Source: Egibacteraceae bacterium (GTDB taxonomy: Bacteria > Actinomycetota > Nitriliruptoria > Euzebyales > Egibacteraceae). From it: DNA of 39,381 nucleotides. The stretch is from contig JBBDQS010000019.1 in assembly GCA_040905805.1 (NCBI GenBank), positions 16,604 to 55,984 on the forward strand, written 5' to 3'. The notes under the pieces are model-generated. The model was not told the DNA's origin. It saw only the letters and a program-made list of their open reading frames with translations, and made no database searches. The translations under genes were made by a program, and so were the position numbers. The stretch's first letter is position 1. Every line of letters starts with the position of its first letter. This document shows, piece after piece, positions 31,189 through 39,297 of this stretch.

Positions 31189-31823
31189 GACCCGAGCTCC
31201 ACGTTGCCCATCAGACGCTCGACGGTGTCGTCCCAGGTCGGCAGGGCGTGACGGGCCTTGTAGGCCATCAGGGCGTCGAGGGTCTCGCGGCGCAGCCGCA
31301 GCCAGCCGCCGTCGGGGAAGTGGGCGTCCATCATCTGCCGCCACACCGCGACGGGCAGGCGGTGGCGGGCCTCGCGGTCCCAGGGAATCTGCGCCGCCTG
31401 CAGGCCGCGGGGCCCGCGGGTGAAGACCGTGCCGCTGAACAGCAGCAGCAGCGGGATCTCCCCGCCGCGCAGCGCGTGGAAGTACTTGCCGGCGGCGACC
31501 TCCAGGTCGTAGCTGCACTCCACCGGCAGGTCGACATCGGTGGCACCGTCGAAGCGTCCGACGGACGTGGCGACGTGGGCCCACACGAAAGACTTGACGG
31601 TGTCCCCCCACCGGTGGGGTTCGCCGAAGACCTCCAGCAGCCGCTCCTGCTCGCCGTCGTCGTAGCGGCGCTGGTCGGCCTCGACGCGGATCTGGCAGCG
31701 CAGCACGATCGAGTCGATGGTCTGGCCCCCGCCCGCGGCGATGCGCAGGCGCACGCCGAGCGTCGGCACGAGGGCGAAGGGCATCGGCTCGGCACCGACG
31801 ACGGCGAATGTGAGGTCGCTCAT
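31185..31823 (-). CDS. DUF6084-family hydrogenase-associated protein
   Basis: A 212-residue protein that I associate with DUF6084, found in actinobacterial hydrogenase clusters. Segments include SDLTFAVVGAEPMPFALVPT, TLGVRLRI, CQIRVEADQRRY, FVWAHVATSVGRF and a C-terminal helix region ending LMGNVELGS. It looks like a beta-sandwich with a helical tail. There is no Cys-rich site. Start and stop both overlap neighbours by four bases. Function unknown. Confidence 0.82.
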   Translation of the reverse strand: MSDLTFAVVGAEPMPFALVPTLGVRLRIAAGGGQTIDSIVLRCQIRVEADQRRYDDGEQERLLEVFGEPHRWGDTVKSFVWAHVATSVGRFDGATDVDLPVECSYDLEVAAGKYFHALRGGEIPLLLLFSGTVFTRGPRGLQAAQIPWDREARHRLPVAVWRQMMDAHFPDGGWLRLRRETLDALMAYKARHALPTWDDTVERLMGNVELGS

Positions 31824-32527
31824 GCCGGTGCCGCCCCGCTGGACTGCTGCTCCCGCCCGCGGCCGAGGGGCCGGCTGCGGACGGCGAGCTCGTCGAAGAA
31901 CGCGGCGATGCGCTCGCGCGCCTCCCGCCCGCCGTCGAAGCCGCGCCAGTGCAGTCGCAACCGGCCGACGAGCTCGTAGCAGCGGTCGATCGGGACGATG
32001 AAGCACTCGGCCGGCGCGTCGGTGCGGAAGCGCACCAGCGCCGCCTCCGTGTCGGCCTCCACGGCCCGCAGCGCCGGGTTGGCGCCGACCACCTCGTCCC
32101 AGGCGTCGAGCGGGAGCTCGGACTCGGTGGCGCCGGCCGGGCTGGGGTAGAAGCCCACGGTGCGCTCGGGCTCGGAGCGGCGCAGGAAGAAGGCGATGCC
32201 GACGGGGACCTGCAAGGCGGCCCACTGCTGGGCCTCGAGGGCGAACGGCTCGAGGCGGGCAAGGCGCTCGGGCACGACGCGGTAGCGTCCCCCGGCGGCG
32301 CCGGGCTCGGTGAACAGCAGGGCGCACCCCCGGCAGGTGCACAGCAGACCCTGACGGTCGAGGTCGACGACGTGGCGGTGGCGGTCGTCGGGGCGGATCG
32401 GGTCGTCGAGGGTCTCGGCGCACAGCTCGCAGGTCTTGCCCGGTGTCCCGGCCGGCCCGGGGGAGAGGAAGCGGCGCAGCGGGGTGTCGGGCGCGTCCAC
32501 CCCCACGAAGCGCGACAGGCCGCTCAC
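31820..32527 (-). CDS. DUF5947-family protein with Cys/His metal site
   Basis: A 235-residue protein matching DUF5947 of actinobacterial hydrogenase operons. A probable metal site combines C33 and C36 (CELC), H50 and H52 (RHRH), and C63, C65 and C68 (CTCRGC). The rest is alpha/beta (ALQVPVGIAFFLRRSEPERT and GFYPSPAGATESELP). GTG 32527 overlaps the NifU-like stop. The many Cys ligands suggest zinc or Fe-S binding, so it could handle clusters for the small subunit or carry electrons; both are inference. Confidence 0.83.
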   Translation of the reverse strand: MSGLSRFVGVDAPDTPLRRFLSPGPAGTPGKTCELCAETLDDPIRPDDRHRHVVDLDRQGLLCTCRGCALLFTEPGAAGGRYRVVPERLARLEPFALEAQQWAALQVPVGIAFFLRRSEPERTVGFYPSPAGATESELPLDAWDEVVGANPALRAVEADTEAALVRFRTDAPAECFIVPIDRCYELVGRLRLHWRGFDGGREARERIAAFFDELAVRSRPLGRGREQQSSGAAPA

Positions 32528-33069
32528 GAGACGACCGATCCCAGCCGCCCGACCGGCCGCACGAACAGCGTGTCGGGGTGGATCAGGCCGTTGGTGGACG
32601 GCGCCGTCGCCTGGGTGACCTCCACGTGCCCGACGTCGGGCACACCGGCCGCCACCGCGTCCTGCACCGCCTGCTCGAGGCCCTCCGCACCGCACCCGGT
32701 GATGCCCTCCAGACGCAGGCGCACCACGTCGGCGCCGACGCCGAGCACGACGACGTCCGCGCCGCGGGGCTCCAGCAGCGGACGCACTTCCTCCAGGGCT
32801 GCCTGCACCCGGTGGACCAGGGCGGTGGGGTGCAGGTCGTGCAGCGCGAGCAGCCCCGTCAGAAGCGGATCGGCGCCGACGGTGGCCAGACGGTCGGGGG
32901 CCGCCTCGGCCAGCACGTCGAGCAGCCGCTCCAGAGCGGCCCCGTACATGCCGACCAGCTCGCCGACGAGCTGCTCGGCCGCCGTGCCGGCGGCCGGCTC
33001 GGTGGCGGCGATCACGTCGAGCAGCGCCTCCACCCGGCGGCCGGTCGCGTCCACGTCGATGGTCGTCAT
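32524..33069 (-). CDS. NifU-like protein with degenerate cluster site
   Basis: A 181-residue protein. The C-terminal half follows the NifU C-terminal (Nfu) domain: EEVRPLLEPRGADVVVLGV then VVRLRLEGITGCGAEGLEQA. The CxxC that normally binds the transferred cluster is reduced to one Cys (TGCGAEG). An N-terminal helical region (1-90) has no family I recognise. ATG 33069 has GGGGAGGA just upstream and follows the large subunit gene by 23 bases. The context suggests a role in Fe-S maturation or as a structural partner of the hydrogenase. Confidence 0.8.
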   Translation of the reverse strand: MTTIDVDATGRRVEALLDVIAATEPAAGTAAEQLVGELVGMYGAALERLLDVLAEAAPDRLATVGADPLLTGLLALHDLHPTALVHRVQAALEEVRPLLEPRGADVVVLGVGADVVRLRLEGITGCGAEGLEQAVQDAVAAGVPDVGHVEVTQATAPSTNGLIHPDTLFVRPVGRLGSVVS

Positions 33070-33092
33070 GTCCGTCCTCCCCGTCGCGGTCG

Positions 33093-34889
33093 TCAGGCCT
33101 CGGGGTTGCCCGCCGGGGAGTGGAGCTGCTTCAGCACCTTGCCGCGGCCGAGGTACTGGTGCACCCCGCAGGGCAGGCAGGGGTCGAAGCTGCGGACCGT
33201 GCGCATGACGTCGATGCCCTTGAAGTTGTCGGCGTCGTTCTCCTCGAAGATGGGCTGGCCCTGCACGGCGTCCTCGTAGGGACCGGGGGTGCCGTACACG
33301 TCACGCGGGCTGGCGTTCCACGGCGTGGGGGGGTAGGGGTGATAGTTGGCGATCTTGCCGTCGCGGATGACCAGGTGGTGGCTGAGCACGCCGCGCACCG
33401 CCTCGTGGAACCCGCAGCCGATCGCGTCGTCGGGCACCTCGAACGGTGTCCAGGTGTCGGTGTTGCCGGCCCTGCACTCATCCAGGGCGATCTGCACGAA
33501 GTGCAGCGCGCACGCGGCCGAGTAGGCCTGGAAGTAGCTGCGGGCGCGGTTGCGCTCGAGCGTGTTGGACCGCTCGGGGACGTTCCACTCGAGCGTCTGC
33601 TCCCCCATGGTGGCGGTCTTGGGCAGGTTGATCTTCACGCTGTGGCCGGTCGACTGCGCGTAGCCGATGTCCACCAGGTTGGCCAGGGCGGTCACCCACA
33701 GCCGGGGCAGTGGCCCCCCACCGGTGTCCATGGCCAGGTTGTCCTTGCCGTCGAACCAGCGCGGCGACATGACCCAGGTGTACTGGTTGTCGAAGTCGCG
33801 CTTGTCGGGCTGGGGCAGCGTCGTCTGGTTCCAGGGGTGGCGGCGGTCGACGGGGTTGCCGAGCGGGTCGCGCGTGACGAACATCTCCTCGTGCTCCCAG
33901 TCGTCGTAGTACGACGAGCCGAGCAGGATGCGGATGCCGAGGTTGATGTCCACGAGGTTGGTGGTGATGAGCTTGCCGTCGACCACGATGCCTGGGGTCA
34001 CGAACATCTTGCGGCCCCAGTGCTCCATGTTCTCGTAGCGGAAGTCGCAGTGGTCGGGGTCCTGGAACGCCCCCCAGTTGCCGATCATGATGCGCCGGTC
34101 GCCGACCTGCTCGTAGCCGGGGATGGCCTGGTAGAAGAAGTCGAACAGGTCGTCGTGCAGCGGCACGTTCTTCTTCATGAACTCCACGTAGCGCATGAGC
34201 CGCACGAGGTAGTCGGTGAACAGCTGCACGGTCGCCTGCGTGCCGACGCCACCGGGGTACAGCGTGGACGGGTGGACGTGGCGGCCCTCCATCAGGCAGA
34301 ACATCTCGCGGGTGTAGCGCGAGACCTGCAGGCCCTCCAGGTACAGCTCACCCTCCAGGGGGTTGAGCGCGGTCATGATGTCGGCGATCGTGCGGTAGCC
34401 GTGCAGCCCGGCGTTGGGGGCCTCGGCCTTCTTGGCCTGCTCCCACACGCTCGGGTTCGTCTCGCGGACCATCTTCTCGCAGTAGTCCACGTCCACGAGG
34501 TTGGTCTGGAAGATCGCGTGGTCGAACATGTACTCGGCGGCCTCGCCGAGGTTCATGATCCACTCGCCCATCGGCGGGGGTGCGATCCCGTACGCCATGT
34601 TCTGGGCGTACACGGAGCAGGCCGCGTGGTTGTCCCCGCAGATGCCGCAGATGCGGCTGGTGATGAAGTGGGCGTCGCGTGGGTCCTTGCCCTTCATGAA
34701 CACGCTGTAGCCGCGGAAGACATGCGAGGTGCTGTAGCACTCCACGACCTCGCGCTGCTTGAAGTCGATCGTGGTGTAGATCCCGAGGCTCCCGACGATG
34801 CGGGTGATCGGGTCCCAGGCCATCTCGACCAGGTCCTGCTTGCCCCCCTTGCGCGTGCTCGGCTTGGCGACGTCGGCGGTATGGGTCAT
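33093..34889 (-). CDS. hhyL: [NiFe] hydrogenase large subunit, group 1h (actinobacterial type)
   Basis: The catalytic subunit binds the NiFe centre and splits H2. The 598-residue protein has the N-terminal nickel motif RICGICGDNH (79-88, C81 and C84) and the C-terminal motif DPCLPCGVH (569-577, C571 and C574). It ends with a 21-residue extension after H577 that the maturation protease should remove. SRICGICGDNHAACSVYAQN and the large size fit the actinobacterial group 1h/5 class, known for high-affinity H2 uptake including atmospheric H2. AAGGAG precedes the ATG. It lies 26 bases downstream of the small subunit gene. Confidence 0.96.
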   Translation of the reverse strand: MTHTADVAKPSTRKGGKQDLVEMAWDPITRIVGSLGIYTTIDFKQREVVECYSTSHVFRGYSVFMKGKDPRDAHFITSRICGICGDNHAACSVYAQNMAYGIAPPPMGEWIMNLGEAAEYMFDHAIFQTNLVDVDYCEKMVRETNPSVWEQAKKAEAPNAGLHGYRTIADIMTALNPLEGELYLEGLQVSRYTREMFCLMEGRHVHPSTLYPGGVGTQATVQLFTDYLVRLMRYVEFMKKNVPLHDDLFDFFYQAIPGYEQVGDRRIMIGNWGAFQDPDHCDFRYENMEHWGRKMFVTPGIVVDGKLITTNLVDINLGIRILLGSSYYDDWEHEEMFVTRDPLGNPVDRRHPWNQTTLPQPDKRDFDNQYTWVMSPRWFDGKDNLAMDTGGGPLPRLWVTALANLVDIGYAQSTGHSVKINLPKTATMGEQTLEWNVPERSNTLERNRARSYFQAYSAACALHFVQIALDECRAGNTDTWTPFEVPDDAIGCGFHEAVRGVLSHHLVIRDGKIANYHPYPPTPWNASPRDVYGTPGPYEDAVQGQPIFEENDADNFKGIDVMRTVRSFDPCLPCGVHQYLGRGKVLKQLHSPAGNPEA

Positions 34890-34915
34890 GGCGGTCTCCT
34901 TCGTCGGTGTGCGCG

Positions 34916-35995
34916 TCAGCGCCAGTTGGGCTTGTAGCCGGTGGTGAGCCTGGGGCCGCTATGGCGCCACTTGGGCTCCTTGTCGAGCGTCTTGGCGGTC
35001 ATGGTCCGCAGGCGGCGGATCATCTTGCCGTAGCCCCCGATGGCGGCACTGGAGACGGTGGCGCCGGGTGGCTCGTCCATGAACGGCATGAACTTGTCGG
35101 GGAAGCCGGGCATCGTGCAGGCGATGCAGATGCCGCCGACGTTCGGGCAGCCGCCGATGCCGTTGACCCAGCCGCGCTTGGGCACGTTGCACTTCACGAC
35201 CGGCCCCCAGCAGCCGATCTTCACCAGGCACTTCTGCGAGTTGTAGTCCTCGGCGAAGTCGCCCTGCTCGTAGTACCCGGCGCGGTGGCAGCCCTCGTGG
35301 ACCGTGGCGCCGAACAGCCACGTCGGTCGCAGCTTCTCGTCCAAGGGGATCATCGGTGCCTGGCCGGTGGCCTGGTAGAGCAGGTACAGGAACGTCTCGG
35401 ACAGGTTGTCGGGATGGATCGGGCAGCCCGGCACGTTGACGATCGGGATCCCGGCCGGTGTGGTGAAGTCCCAGCCGAGCAGGTCAGCCACGCCCATCGC
35501 GCCGGTGGGGTTGCCCTCCATCGCGTGGATGCCGCCGAAGGTCGCGCACGTGCCGACGGCGACCACCGCCAGCGCCTTCGGCGCGAGGCTCTCCACCCAG
35601 TCGCTGGTCGTGCGCGGCTGGCCGGTCTTGGGATCGTTGCCGAAGGCGGCCCAGTAGCCCTTCGAGATGATCTTCTCGTTGGGGATCGACCCTTCGACCA
35701 CCAGGACGAAGGGCGCGTCGAGCTTGCCCGCCTCGGCCTCGAAGAACCAGTGGATGAAGTCGTCGCGGACGCCCACGGGCCCGTTCTCGTAGTCGATCAA
35801 CGGCCAGTGGAAGTGGACCTTCGGCAACCCGGGCAGGACGCCCAGGGCGATGTCCTCGATGCTCGGCTGGGTCGCCGAGGTGAGGGCGACCGAGTCGCCG
35901 TCACAGCTCAGTCCCGCGTTGATCCACAGGACGTGGACCTCATCGGTGTTGACGTCGGGCTTGTCCCGCATGGTGGGGACGTCGACCGCGGTCAT
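34916..35995 (-). CDS. hhyS: [NiFe] hydrogenase small subunit, group 1h (actinobacterial type)
   Basis: Relays electrons from the NiFe site through three Fe-S clusters. The 359-residue protein has no Tat signal peptide. The proximal site is C31-D-G-D34 in place of the usual C-x2-C, with C150 (VGTCATFGG) and C191 (PGCPIHPD); an Asp ligand at this position is the hallmark of the actinobacterial type seen in the Ralstonia eutropha enzyme. The distal site fits H233, C236, C256 and C262. The medial site fits C269, C283, C290 and C293. GGGAGG lies seven bases before the ATG. It is the first gene of the operon. Confidence 0.96.
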   Translation of the reverse strand: MTAVDVPTMRDKPDVNTDEVHVLWINAGLSCDGDSVALTSATQPSIEDIALGVLPGLPKVHFHWPLIDYENGPVGVRDDFIHWFFEAEAGKLDAPFVLVVEGSIPNEKIISKGYWAAFGNDPKTGQPRTTSDWVESLAPKALAVVAVGTCATFGGIHAMEGNPTGAMGVADLLGWDFTTPAGIPIVNVPGCPIHPDNLSETFLYLLYQATGQAPMIPLDEKLRPTWLFGATVHEGCHRAGYYEQGDFAEDYNSQKCLVKIGCWGPVVKCNVPKRGWVNGIGGCPNVGGICIACTMPGFPDKFMPFMDEPPGATVSSAAIGGYGKMIRRLRTMTAKTLDKEPKWRHSGPRLTTGYKPNWR

Positions 35996-36240
35996 CGCAA
36001 CCTCCCGCCGTGCCCGTTGCGGCGCCGGTCAGCGGCTTGGGTGGGCACGGCGCGCCGACCATACGCATAGCCACCGGGTTTCCGTAAGTGCAAGGGCCAT
36101 ACATGTCTTGTGCAGAAAGAGGTCCCCGTTCAGGTGATAGACGCACGTGTGTGTGAATGGCATATTCCTGCACGGCGTGACGACGCGGGACGGCGAGCGG
36201 TAGGTTGCACGCCGAACCACACGCCACGAAGGGACGTCCG
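35996..36240. promoter_or_regulatory. Divergent control region of the hydrogenase operon
   Basis: This 245-base gap separates hhyS (minus) from the COG4315 fragment (plus). On the minus strand TTGCAC (36089-36094) is 17 bases from GCTATG (36066-36071), a possible but weak promoter for hhyS. On the plus strand TAGGTT (36201-36206) could serve the small gene at 36241. The region is less GC-rich than its surroundings. I see no clear dyad. Confidence 0.35.
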
Positions 36241-36390
36241 ATGCGCGGCAGCACACAGGTCACCTACGACGACTGGCCGCTCTACCACTACGCCGACGAC
36301 AGCGAGCCTGGCGACACGGCGGGTCAGGGTGTCGGGGACGTGTGGTGGCTGCTGGCCCCGGCCGGCGAGCCCGTTCGTGACGCCGAATAG
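36241..36390 (+). CDS. Single COG4315-type repeat (truncated lipoprotein domain)
   Basis: A 49-residue product. VTYDDWPLYHYADDSEPGDT and GQGVGDVWWLLAPAGEPV match one repeat of the secreted domain with the Y-x-[FWY]-x-x-D motif (COG4315/PF03640), here YHYADD. Full-length family members have a lipoprotein signal and two or more repeats; here there is neither signal nor second repeat. AAGGGA upstream of the ATG and a TAGGTT box at 36201 mean it could still be expressed. It may be a gene remnant or a genuine one-repeat protein. Confidence 0.65.
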   Translation: MRGSTQVTYDDWPLYHYADDSEPGDTAGQGVGDVWWLLAPAGEPVRDAE

Positions 36391-36422
36391 CGCCCGCAAC
36401 AGCGCGGCGAGCTGACTCGACG

Positions 36423-37679
36423 ATGCCGGCAGGTGCGGCAACCCAGCGCTTCATCCCGTTTCGCCGCAGCGACCTGGTCGGCATGCTCGACGAGGATGGG
36501 CGGCTCCCGCAACCGGAGCAGGACCGCTTCCGGCCGTTCGCCACCCTGCTCAATGCCGTGTTCCACCACGAGTTCCACTCCCGCCTCGAGGCGTTGAAGG
36601 ACGCCTACGCCCCGTTCAACCCCGATCCTGACACCCGGGCCGTGCGCCGCTACGACGGCCAGGACCGCGATGCCGCCCGGCGCCGGTTGGTCGAGGGGCT
36701 GCGCGAGCTGCTCGATCATGGCAACTTCGAGCCGATCTCCGAGCAGGACCTGCAGAGCGCCTTCGAGGAGGAGTCGCTGCTCGAGCTGCACCTGACCGTG
36801 GACAGGACCGACTTCGACGATGTGCTGTTCTTCCGCCGTGGCATGACGGTGCGCGAGGAGGAGCTCACCAGCTGGTTCGGCCTCCGGCGGCGCACGGTGG
36901 TCTTCACCAACTACGAGAAGGTTCTCATGCTCGTCACGTTCAAGGACGCCGAGCACTTCGCCGACCAGGACACCGACGAGCTGCCGTTCACCCCGGGATC
37001 GACCATCCTCAAGCTCTTCCAGGACGTGCCCCGCGCCGACCTGGAGATGCTGTTTCCCAACGCCGAGCCGCGCATGCGCGTCATCGACAAAGTCATGATC
37101 GGGGTGCCGGCGTTCGTGAGCGGGATCGTGATCGTGTCCACCAAGCTGCTGACCACGCTCGGCCTGCTGCTCCTGCTGGCCGGGTTCTGGCTCGGGTTGC
37201 GCGATGAGCCGATCGAGCTCGACCAGGCGACCCTCGTGACCCTCGGCGCCGGTCTGGGCTCGCTCGGGGGGTACCTGACCCGCCAGCTCAACAAGTTCAA
37301 GAAGCGCAAGATGGAGTTCATGAAGACCCTGTCGGACAACCTGTACTTCCGCAACCTCGACAACGACACCGGGGTGTTGCACCACCTGATCGACGACGCG
37401 GAGGAGGAGGAGGCCAAGGAGGCGCTGCTCGCCTGGTACTTCCTGCGCACCGCAGACCGTCCCCTGACCGCCGGCCAGCTCGACGAGCGGATCGAAGCCT
37501 GGTTCCGCGACCGTTGGGACCTGGAGATGGACTTCGAGGTCGACGACGGGGTCGACAAGCTGCGCGAGCTGCGGCTGGTCACGCAAGCCGACGGGGAGCG
37601 ACTCGCGGCAGTCCCGATGGACGAGGCGATGCGCCGGCTCGACGAGCGCTGGGACCGGTACTTCCAGTACGACCGGTAG
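36423..37679 (+). CDS. DUF3754 (TMEM143-like) membrane protein
   Basis: A 418-residue protein of the DUF3754/TMEM143 family. The N-terminal half has RFIPFRRSDLVGML, then LELHLTVDRTDFDDVLFFRR and the YEKVLMLVTFKDAEHF segment. Two membrane helices lie at about 225-260 (VSGIVIVSTKLLTTLGLLLL) and 270-290 (LVTLGAGLGSLGGYL). A cytoplasmic tail with FMKTLSDNLYFRNLDNDTGV and an acidic helix follows; the end resembles a winged-helix fold. Function unknown in bacteria. It stands alone, convergent with the phospholipase D gene. Confidence 0.87.
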   Translation: MPAGAATQRFIPFRRSDLVGMLDEDGRLPQPEQDRFRPFATLLNAVFHHEFHSRLEALKDAYAPFNPDPDTRAVRRYDGQDRDAARRRLVEGLRELLDHGNFEPISEQDLQSAFEEESLLELHLTVDRTDFDDVLFFRRGMTVREEELTSWFGLRRRTVVFTNYEKVLMLVTFKDAEHFADQDTDELPFTPGSTILKLFQDVPRADLEMLFPNAEPRMRVIDKVMIGVPAFVSGIVIVSTKLLTTLGLLLLLAGFWLGLRDEPIELDQATLVTLGAGLGSLGGYLTRQLNKFKKRKMEFMKTLSDNLYFRNLDNDTGVLHHLIDDAEEEEAKEALLAWYFLRTADRPLTAGQLDERIEAWFRDRWDLEMDFEVDDGVDKLRELRLVTQADGERLAAVPMDEAMRRLDERWDRYFQYDR

Positions 37680-37741
37680 CCGCTCGACAAGGCCCAGGCG
37701 AGGTGACGGGACTCCATCCGGCGAGGCGCCGGTCGGGTGGG

Positions 37742-38908
37742 TCAGATGAACCAGGAGACCGCGGACGCGATCTGCTCGACCCCGCGCTGCAGCGGGTTGC
37801 GGCGACGCCAGCGATCGAGGTCGATGGCTTCGGAGCGCGCCCAGTCCTCGACGAAGTGGCCGTCGAGCACCCCCGCGAGCGCGGCGTCGAACGCCACGAG
37901 CACGATCTCCTCGTCGTGGGCGAACGTGCGGGCGTTGAGGTTGGCCGAGCCGATGCACGCGACGACGTCGTCGACCAGGGTGATCTTCGCGTGCAGCATC
38001 GACGGCTGGAAGTTGGCGATCGCCACGCCCGAGTCGAGCAGCGGACGGTACACGTCCTCGCCCGCCACCTGGACGAAGCGCTTGTCCGCGTGGGGTCCGG
38101 GCAGGAGAACCTGGACCTCGACGCCACGTTCCGCCGTCTGCTGCATCAGGCGCAACGTGGTCGGATCGGGGGAGAAGTACGCGGTGGCCATGCGCACCCG
38201 ACGCTCGGCCAGCCGCAATAGCGTGCGCACGACCGTCGTGATATCGCTCCAGCCCGCCTGCGCCTGCCCGCGCACGGTGAGGAGGTCGACGTCGCCGACC
38301 GCCGCCTGGATGGGGAAGGTGTCCACCCCGGCGTCCCAGTCCGGCTGCCCCGTCTCCGCCCAGTTCCCGGTGAAGGCCGCACGCAGGCCCTCAACCGCGG
38401 GACCGGTGACGCGGAAGTGCGTGTCGCGCCACTCACCGGCGTGGCGGGCGTCGCCCGCCCACTCGTCGGCGATGCCGACCCCGCCGGTGAACGCGACGGT
38501 CTCGTCGCAGACCAGCACCTTGCGATGCGTCCGGTGGTTCCAGCGCCACACGCGGGGGTCGGTCATGGGACGGAACCACTCGACGCGGACGCCGGCGGCC
38601 TCCATCCGCGACACCCACGCACGGTTCATCTTGCGCGCTCCGAGCGCATCGAGGAGGACCCGCACGCGGACGCCGCCGGACGCCCGCTCCGCCAACGCGT
38701 CCGCGAACGTCCGGCCGATGGCACCGTCCCAGTAGATGAAGGTCAGCAGGTCGACCGTCCGCTCGGCCGCGCGGATGGCCTCGAGCATCGCCGGGAAGAT
38801 CTCGTCGCCGTTGCGCAGCACGTCGACGCGGTTGCCCACAGCGGTTGGAGCGCCAAGCAGCGCCTCGAGGTGGCGCTGGTAGCGGCGCGCGTCGTCGTGC
38901 ACGACCAT
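37742..38908 (-). CDS. Phospholipase D/cardiolipin synthase-like enzyme
   Basis: A 388-residue protein with two HKD motifs: H128-x-K130-x4-D135 (HRTHRKVLVCDE) and HAKITLVDDVVACIGSANLN near residue 315. Both are complete, so it should be an active phosphatidyltransferase or phospholipase. There is no N-terminal membrane helix, unlike classical ClsA. Starts are possible at ATG 38908 or GTG 38911; ATG is used here. The N-terminal YQRHLEALLGAP and NGDEIFPAMLEAI are typical of actinobacterial members. Whether it makes cardiolipin is not certain. Confidence 0.9.
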   Translation of the reverse strand: MVVHDDARRYQRHLEALLGAPTAVGNRVDVLRNGDEIFPAMLEAIRAAERTVDLLTFIYWDGAIGRTFADALAERASGGVRVRVLLDALGARKMNRAWVSRMEAAGVRVEWFRPMTDPRVWRWNHRTHRKVLVCDETVAFTGGVGIADEWAGDARHAGEWRDTHFRVTGPAVEGLRAAFTGNWAETGQPDWDAGVDTFPIQAAVGDVDLLTVRGQAQAGWSDITTVVRTLLRLAERRVRMATAYFSPDPTTLRLMQQTAERGVEVQVLLPGPHADKRFVQVAGEDVYRPLLDSGVAIANFQPSMLHAKITLVDDVVACIGSANLNARTFAHDEEIVLVAFDAALAGVLDGHFVEDWARSEAIDLDRWRRRNPLQRGVEQIASAVSWFI

Positions 38909-39174
38909 CACGGTGCCACATCGTGACGGCGCCTTGCACCGTCGCCACGATTCTCGGCCCATGCCCTTGGCCCGACCGCCCTACCGATCCCCGGCCCGAT
39001 GCGGTCCCACAGCGCGCCGGTGGCGAGCTGCCCGATGCCCCAGACGGCGGGGGCGATCGCGACCAGCAGCCCGACCCGGGCCACGCCGAGGCCGGCGAGC
39101 GCGAAGTAGATCAGGAACAGCCCCCAGGCCATGCCCTCGTTCAGGTTGTTGACCAGCCCCGCCTGGCTCGCCAC
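38908..39174 (-). pseudogene. MFS transporter remnant
   Basis: The frame encodes only two transmembrane segments of a major facilitator transporter (GLVNNLNEGMAWGLFLIYFA, then LLVAIAPAVWGIGQLATGAL) and the loop WDRIG. After that (below about 38995) the sequence no longer looks like MFS and ends just at the phospholipase D start. The upstream part of the gene is missing. This is a decayed fragment. Confidence 0.75.
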
Positions 39175-39252
39175 CGACGCACTAGTCCCGCCGGGGGGTT
39201 TGTGGTGTCAGCGGGGCGAACCCGTATCCCGGTGATCACTCTGCGCGCTGTT

Positions 39253-39272
39253 TCATATACGGAAAGATATGA
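39253..39272. promoter_or_regulatory. AT-rich dyad upstream of the pilus-like gene
   Basis: TCATAT-N8-ATATGA is a perfect 6-base dyad and the most AT-rich spot in this end of the window. It lies 25 bases before the ATG at 39298 and may be an operator or part of the promoter. Confidence 0.4.
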
Positions 39273-39297
39273 CGCCCACATCTCGGAGGCTGCACCG

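Noticed and set aside
33120-34937. Open frame of about 605 codons antisense to the hydrogenase large subunit
   Set aside because: It has no recognisable domain and a Val/His/Asp-biased composition; it exists because the codons of hhyL leave few stops on the other strand.
34916-35995. Possible Tat substrate status of the hydrogenase small subunit because tatAC are in the window
   Set aside because: The small subunit has no twin-arginine signal or hydrophobic N-terminus, and tatAC are 30 kb away on the other strand.
36089-36116. TGCAAG...CTTGTGCA inverted repeat upstream of hhyS
   Set aside because: The arms match only if a base is skipped, so it is too weak to call an operator.
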